64,000 nucleotides of DNA from Arcicella sp034931005 (GTDB taxonomy: Bacteria > Bacteroidota > Bacteroidia > Cytophagales > Spirosomataceae). Of this stretch, positions 61,977 through 64,000 are shown one piece after another (position 1 is the stretch's first letter; every line of letters starts with the position of its first letter). The position numbers and the translations under genes were made by a program. The DNA lies in NCBI RefSeq assembly GCF_034931005.1, contig NZ_JAYGIN010000021.1:62001-126000 (forward strand), in the 5' to 3' direction. Under the pieces are notes generated by a model. It was not told the DNA's origin and did not search any database. It worked only from the letters and a program-made list of their open reading frames with translations.

Positions 61977-62002
61977 GAGTTTAAACTCGCTATTAATCAG
62001 TG
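61977..62002. repeat. Short dispersed repeat, diverged copy 3
   Basis: GAGTTTAAACTCGC followed by TATTAATCAGTG shares the ACTCGC-x-ATTAATCA core with the copies at 18008 and 61858. It lies about 55 bases before the TonB receptor start. Confidence 0.3.
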
Positions 62003-62057
62003 GGTTACATATTTTCAAAGGTAAGCAAGATTTTAACTTGCACTAAAAAATATTAAA

Positions 62058-64000
62058 ATGTTACGATGGAAGACGCTCGTCTGCCTTACGTTTGGACTGT
62101 GCCTGTACGGTAGCATTTCATGGGGGCAAGCCTACATTCGAGGTGTGGCAACCTACAATAAAATCAATCCTTTGGTCGGGGCAAGTATCACCATTGATGG
62201 TACTTACGACGGAGCAACCAGTTTGAAAGATGGTTCTTTCCAGATTGAAACACAGGAACTTGGAAAGCAAAAATTGGTTTGTCATTTGATAGGTTTTGCC
62301 GACGTTACTATTCCAATAGAAATTACAAAAGGGGCAAGCCTAAACGTAGAAGTGATTTTTACGATGAAAGCCTCCCGAATTGAAGAAGTTGTGGTAAGAA
62401 ACCCTGCTTTTACCAGTAGTGACAAAAGCCGAGTAACAACCCTAAAACCTTTAGATATTTTAACCACTGCGAGTGATGGAAATATCACTTCGGCTCTCAA
62501 AACGCTACCTGGAGCTCAACAAATTGGCGAAAGTGGTGATTTATTCGTCAGGGGTGGAACAGGTAGCGAAACCAAAACGGTCATTGATGGTTTGGTGGTT
62601 AATAATTTCAATTACAGTTCGCCGTCGGGTGTAGCGTCACGAAGTCGGTTTCCACCTGGGTTATTCAAAGGCTCGTTTTTTAGTAGTGGCGGATATTCAG
62701 CATTGTACGGACAAGCACTTTCTTCAACCTTAATTTTGGATTCTGAAGATATTCCAATAAAAAGCAGTGCAGACCTCACGATAACCCCTTTTTGGCTCGG
62801 TGCAGGCGTAAATAAAGTCAATAGAAATGGTAAAAATTCTTGGGGAGGAAGCGTAAATTATACAAATCTCGCTCCGATATTTTCACTCATGAAACCCGCC
62901 ATGCAGTTTGACAAAGTGCCAGAATATTTAGATGCAACATTTTTTGCAAGACAGAAAATTGGCACGAGTGGAATGCTAAAATTCTATGGAAGTATTGGTT
63001 CAAATAGTGTAGGCGTAACCCAGAATGATGCTGATTATGAGGGTGTTAAGGACGAAATTAGTATAAAAAGCAAAAATGTTTATACCAATTTGACCTATAA
63101 ACAGCATTTGAAAAATGGTTGGAAAATGTACGCAGGTTTCTCTTGGAGTGGAAATTACGACAATAATGCCATTCGTGCATACAGAACAGATTCTTCAATT
63201 ACAGTCTTTGATTCTGTCGGGAAATTTAATTCAAGCTATTTACAAGCCAAATGGGTTTTGACCAAACAGATTTTTAATCGCTCAAAATTGCATTTTGGGA
63301 CTGAATTCCAGAATAATGATGAAAAAATCATTTCGGTAAAAAAACAGATTGAAAAGGCTCAAACGGATAATTTAACGGCTCTTTTTGTAGAAACTGATAC
63401 GTATTTATCCGATAATTTGACGGCACGGATTGGGCTAAGATACGAATACAGTTCGCTGATGGATAAAGCAAATATTGCTCCCAGAGCATCGTTAGGCTAT
63501 ACTTTTATGAATGCAAGTGTGCTGACGGCTTCGTATGGAGAATTTTATCAGAAACCAGACAATAATTTACTTTGGCAAAAGCAAAATTTAGAATTTACCA
63601 ATGCAAGCCACTATATTTTGACGTATCAAAAATCTGATAGTTATCATTCGTTCCGAACAGAATTATTTTACAAAGACTATAAACGTTTAGTCAAAACCGT
63701 TCCAGATTTTAATAACAACGGCAGAGGATACGCTCAGGGAATAGAATTGTTTTGGAGAGATAAAAAGACCTTTAAAGGATTCGATTATTGGCTTACTTAT
63801 TCATATTTAGACACCCAGAGAGAGTTTTTGAATTATGCCAAATTAGCTCAACCAACTTTTGCGGCAAATCATACGGCATCGGCAGTGGTAAAGAAGTTTT
63901 TTTCTGGCTTGGCAACCAATATCGGTTTAACTTATACGTATGCCAGCGGAAGACCATATTATAATCCAAACCGTCCGAAAGAAGAGTTTTTAAGCGACAA
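62058..64000 (+). CDS. TonB-dependent receptor (partial, runs off the window)
   Basis: An open frame of 647 codons from the ATG at 62058 to the right edge with no stop. The signal is MLRWKTLVCLTFGLCLYGSI, cleaved near WGQA. A CarboxypepD_reg-like domain (about 28-110, VGASITIDGTYDGATSLKDG) is followed by a plug (LKTLPGAQQIGESGDLFVRGG, KTVIDGLVV, LYGQALSSTLILDS) and barrel strands up to the edge. It has no STN domain. It lies 241 bases after the LanC-like gene in the same direction and could transport or display the product of the upstream peptide gene. Confidence 0.87.
   Translation, partial: MLRWKTLVCLTFGLCLYGSISWGQAYIRGVATYNKINPLVGASITIDGTYDGATSLKDGSFQIETQELGKQKLVCHLIGFADVTIPIEITKGASLNVEVIFTMKASRIEEVVVRNPAFTSSDKSRVTTLKPLDILTTASDGNITSALKTLPGAQQIGESGDLFVRGGTGSETKTVIDGLVVNNFNYSSPSGVASRSRFPPGLFKGSFFSSGGYSALYGQALSSTLILDSEDIPIKSSADLTITPFWLGAGVNKVNRNGKNSWGGSVNYTNLAPIFSLMKPAMQFDKVPEYLDATFFARQKIGTSGMLKFYGSIGSNSVGVTQNDADYEGVKDEISIKSKNVYTNLTYKQHLKNGWKMYAGFSWSGNYDNNAIRAYRTDSSITVFDSVGKFNSSYLQAKWVLTKQIFNRSKLHFGTEFQNNDEKIISVKKQIEKAQTDNLTALFVETDTYLSDNLTARIGLRYEYSSLMDKANIAPRASLGYTFMNASVLTASYGEFYQKPDNNLLWQKQNLEFTNASHYILTYQKSDSYHSFRTELFYKDYKRLVKTVPDFNNNGRGYAQGIELFWRDKKTFKGFDYWLTYSYLDTQREFLNYAKLAQPTFAANHTASAVVKKFFSGLATNIGLTYTYASGRPYYNPNRPKEEFLSD

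Noticed and set aside
1..64000. Search for tRNA, rRNA and full insertion sequences
   Set aside because: No cloverleaf with the TTCGA-loop pattern, no rRNA conserved segments and no transposase-like frame were recognised; only non-autonomous elements were found.

Overview
The window reads as DNA from a Bacteroidota bacterium, most likely a Cytophagales member (Runella/Emticicia/Arcicella-like). This rests on protein style: FecI/FecR/TonB-receptor signalling, LytTR two-component systems, OMP families with carboxypeptidase-regulatory-like N-termini and a flexirubin-type polyene cluster. It also rests on A+T-rich DNA and the near absence of Shine-Dalgarno sequences. No rRNA, tRNA, CRISPR or transposase gene was seen.

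Layout. (1) 1-3940: thiamine operon thiD(end)-thiE-thiG-thiH-thiF, interrupted by REP-like palindromes. (2) 4066-6745: cobalamin-independent methionine synthase metE on the minus strand behind a cobalamin riboswitch. (3) 7228-28367: a pectin / rhamnogalacturonan-I region. It holds a beta-helix carbohydrate-binding lipoprotein, a GH106 rhamnosidase, a TonB transducer with its FecR anti-sigma and ECF sigma factor, a second barrel receptor, a LytTR two-component pair, a GH78 rhamnosidase and a GH53 galactanase. (4) 28940-34995: a DMP19-like protein, a LytTR protein, a subtilisin-like protease and a NarL-type regulator. (5) 35476-40069: a plasmid-type replication and partition module: Rep_3 initiator, an array of 12 iterons, several perfect palindromes, ParA and ParB. 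(6) 40399-43977: a probable copper locus with an MbnP-like lipoprotein, an MbnH-like di-haem peroxidase, a Cys-rich outer-membrane-type protein and a small Cys-containing membrane protein. (7) 44237-53095: a compact aryl-polyene/flexirubin-like operon started by a tyrosine ammonia-lyase. (8) 53288-57918: a TonB receptor and two envelope proteins. (9) 58351-64000: a LytTR two-component pair divergent from a 39-residue Cys-free peptide gene, a LanC-like protein that has lost all its zinc ligands, and the start of another TonB receptor.

The replication module suggests that the window lies on a large plasmid or chromid, or spans an integrated plasmid; the sequence alone cannot decide which. Intergenic space is rich in non-autonomous palindromic elements. 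At least four families are present: a 163-bp element in two copies, a ~160-bp element in five copies, a ~110-120-bp element in two copies and a TTCTACTTTGG-ended element in two copies. One copy of the ~160-bp family carries another element nested inside it with a 9-bp target duplication.

The most novel candidate is the 58351-64000 region. It looks like a peptide system in which the LanC fold has been kept without its zinc chemistry and the putative substrate correspondingly has no cysteine.
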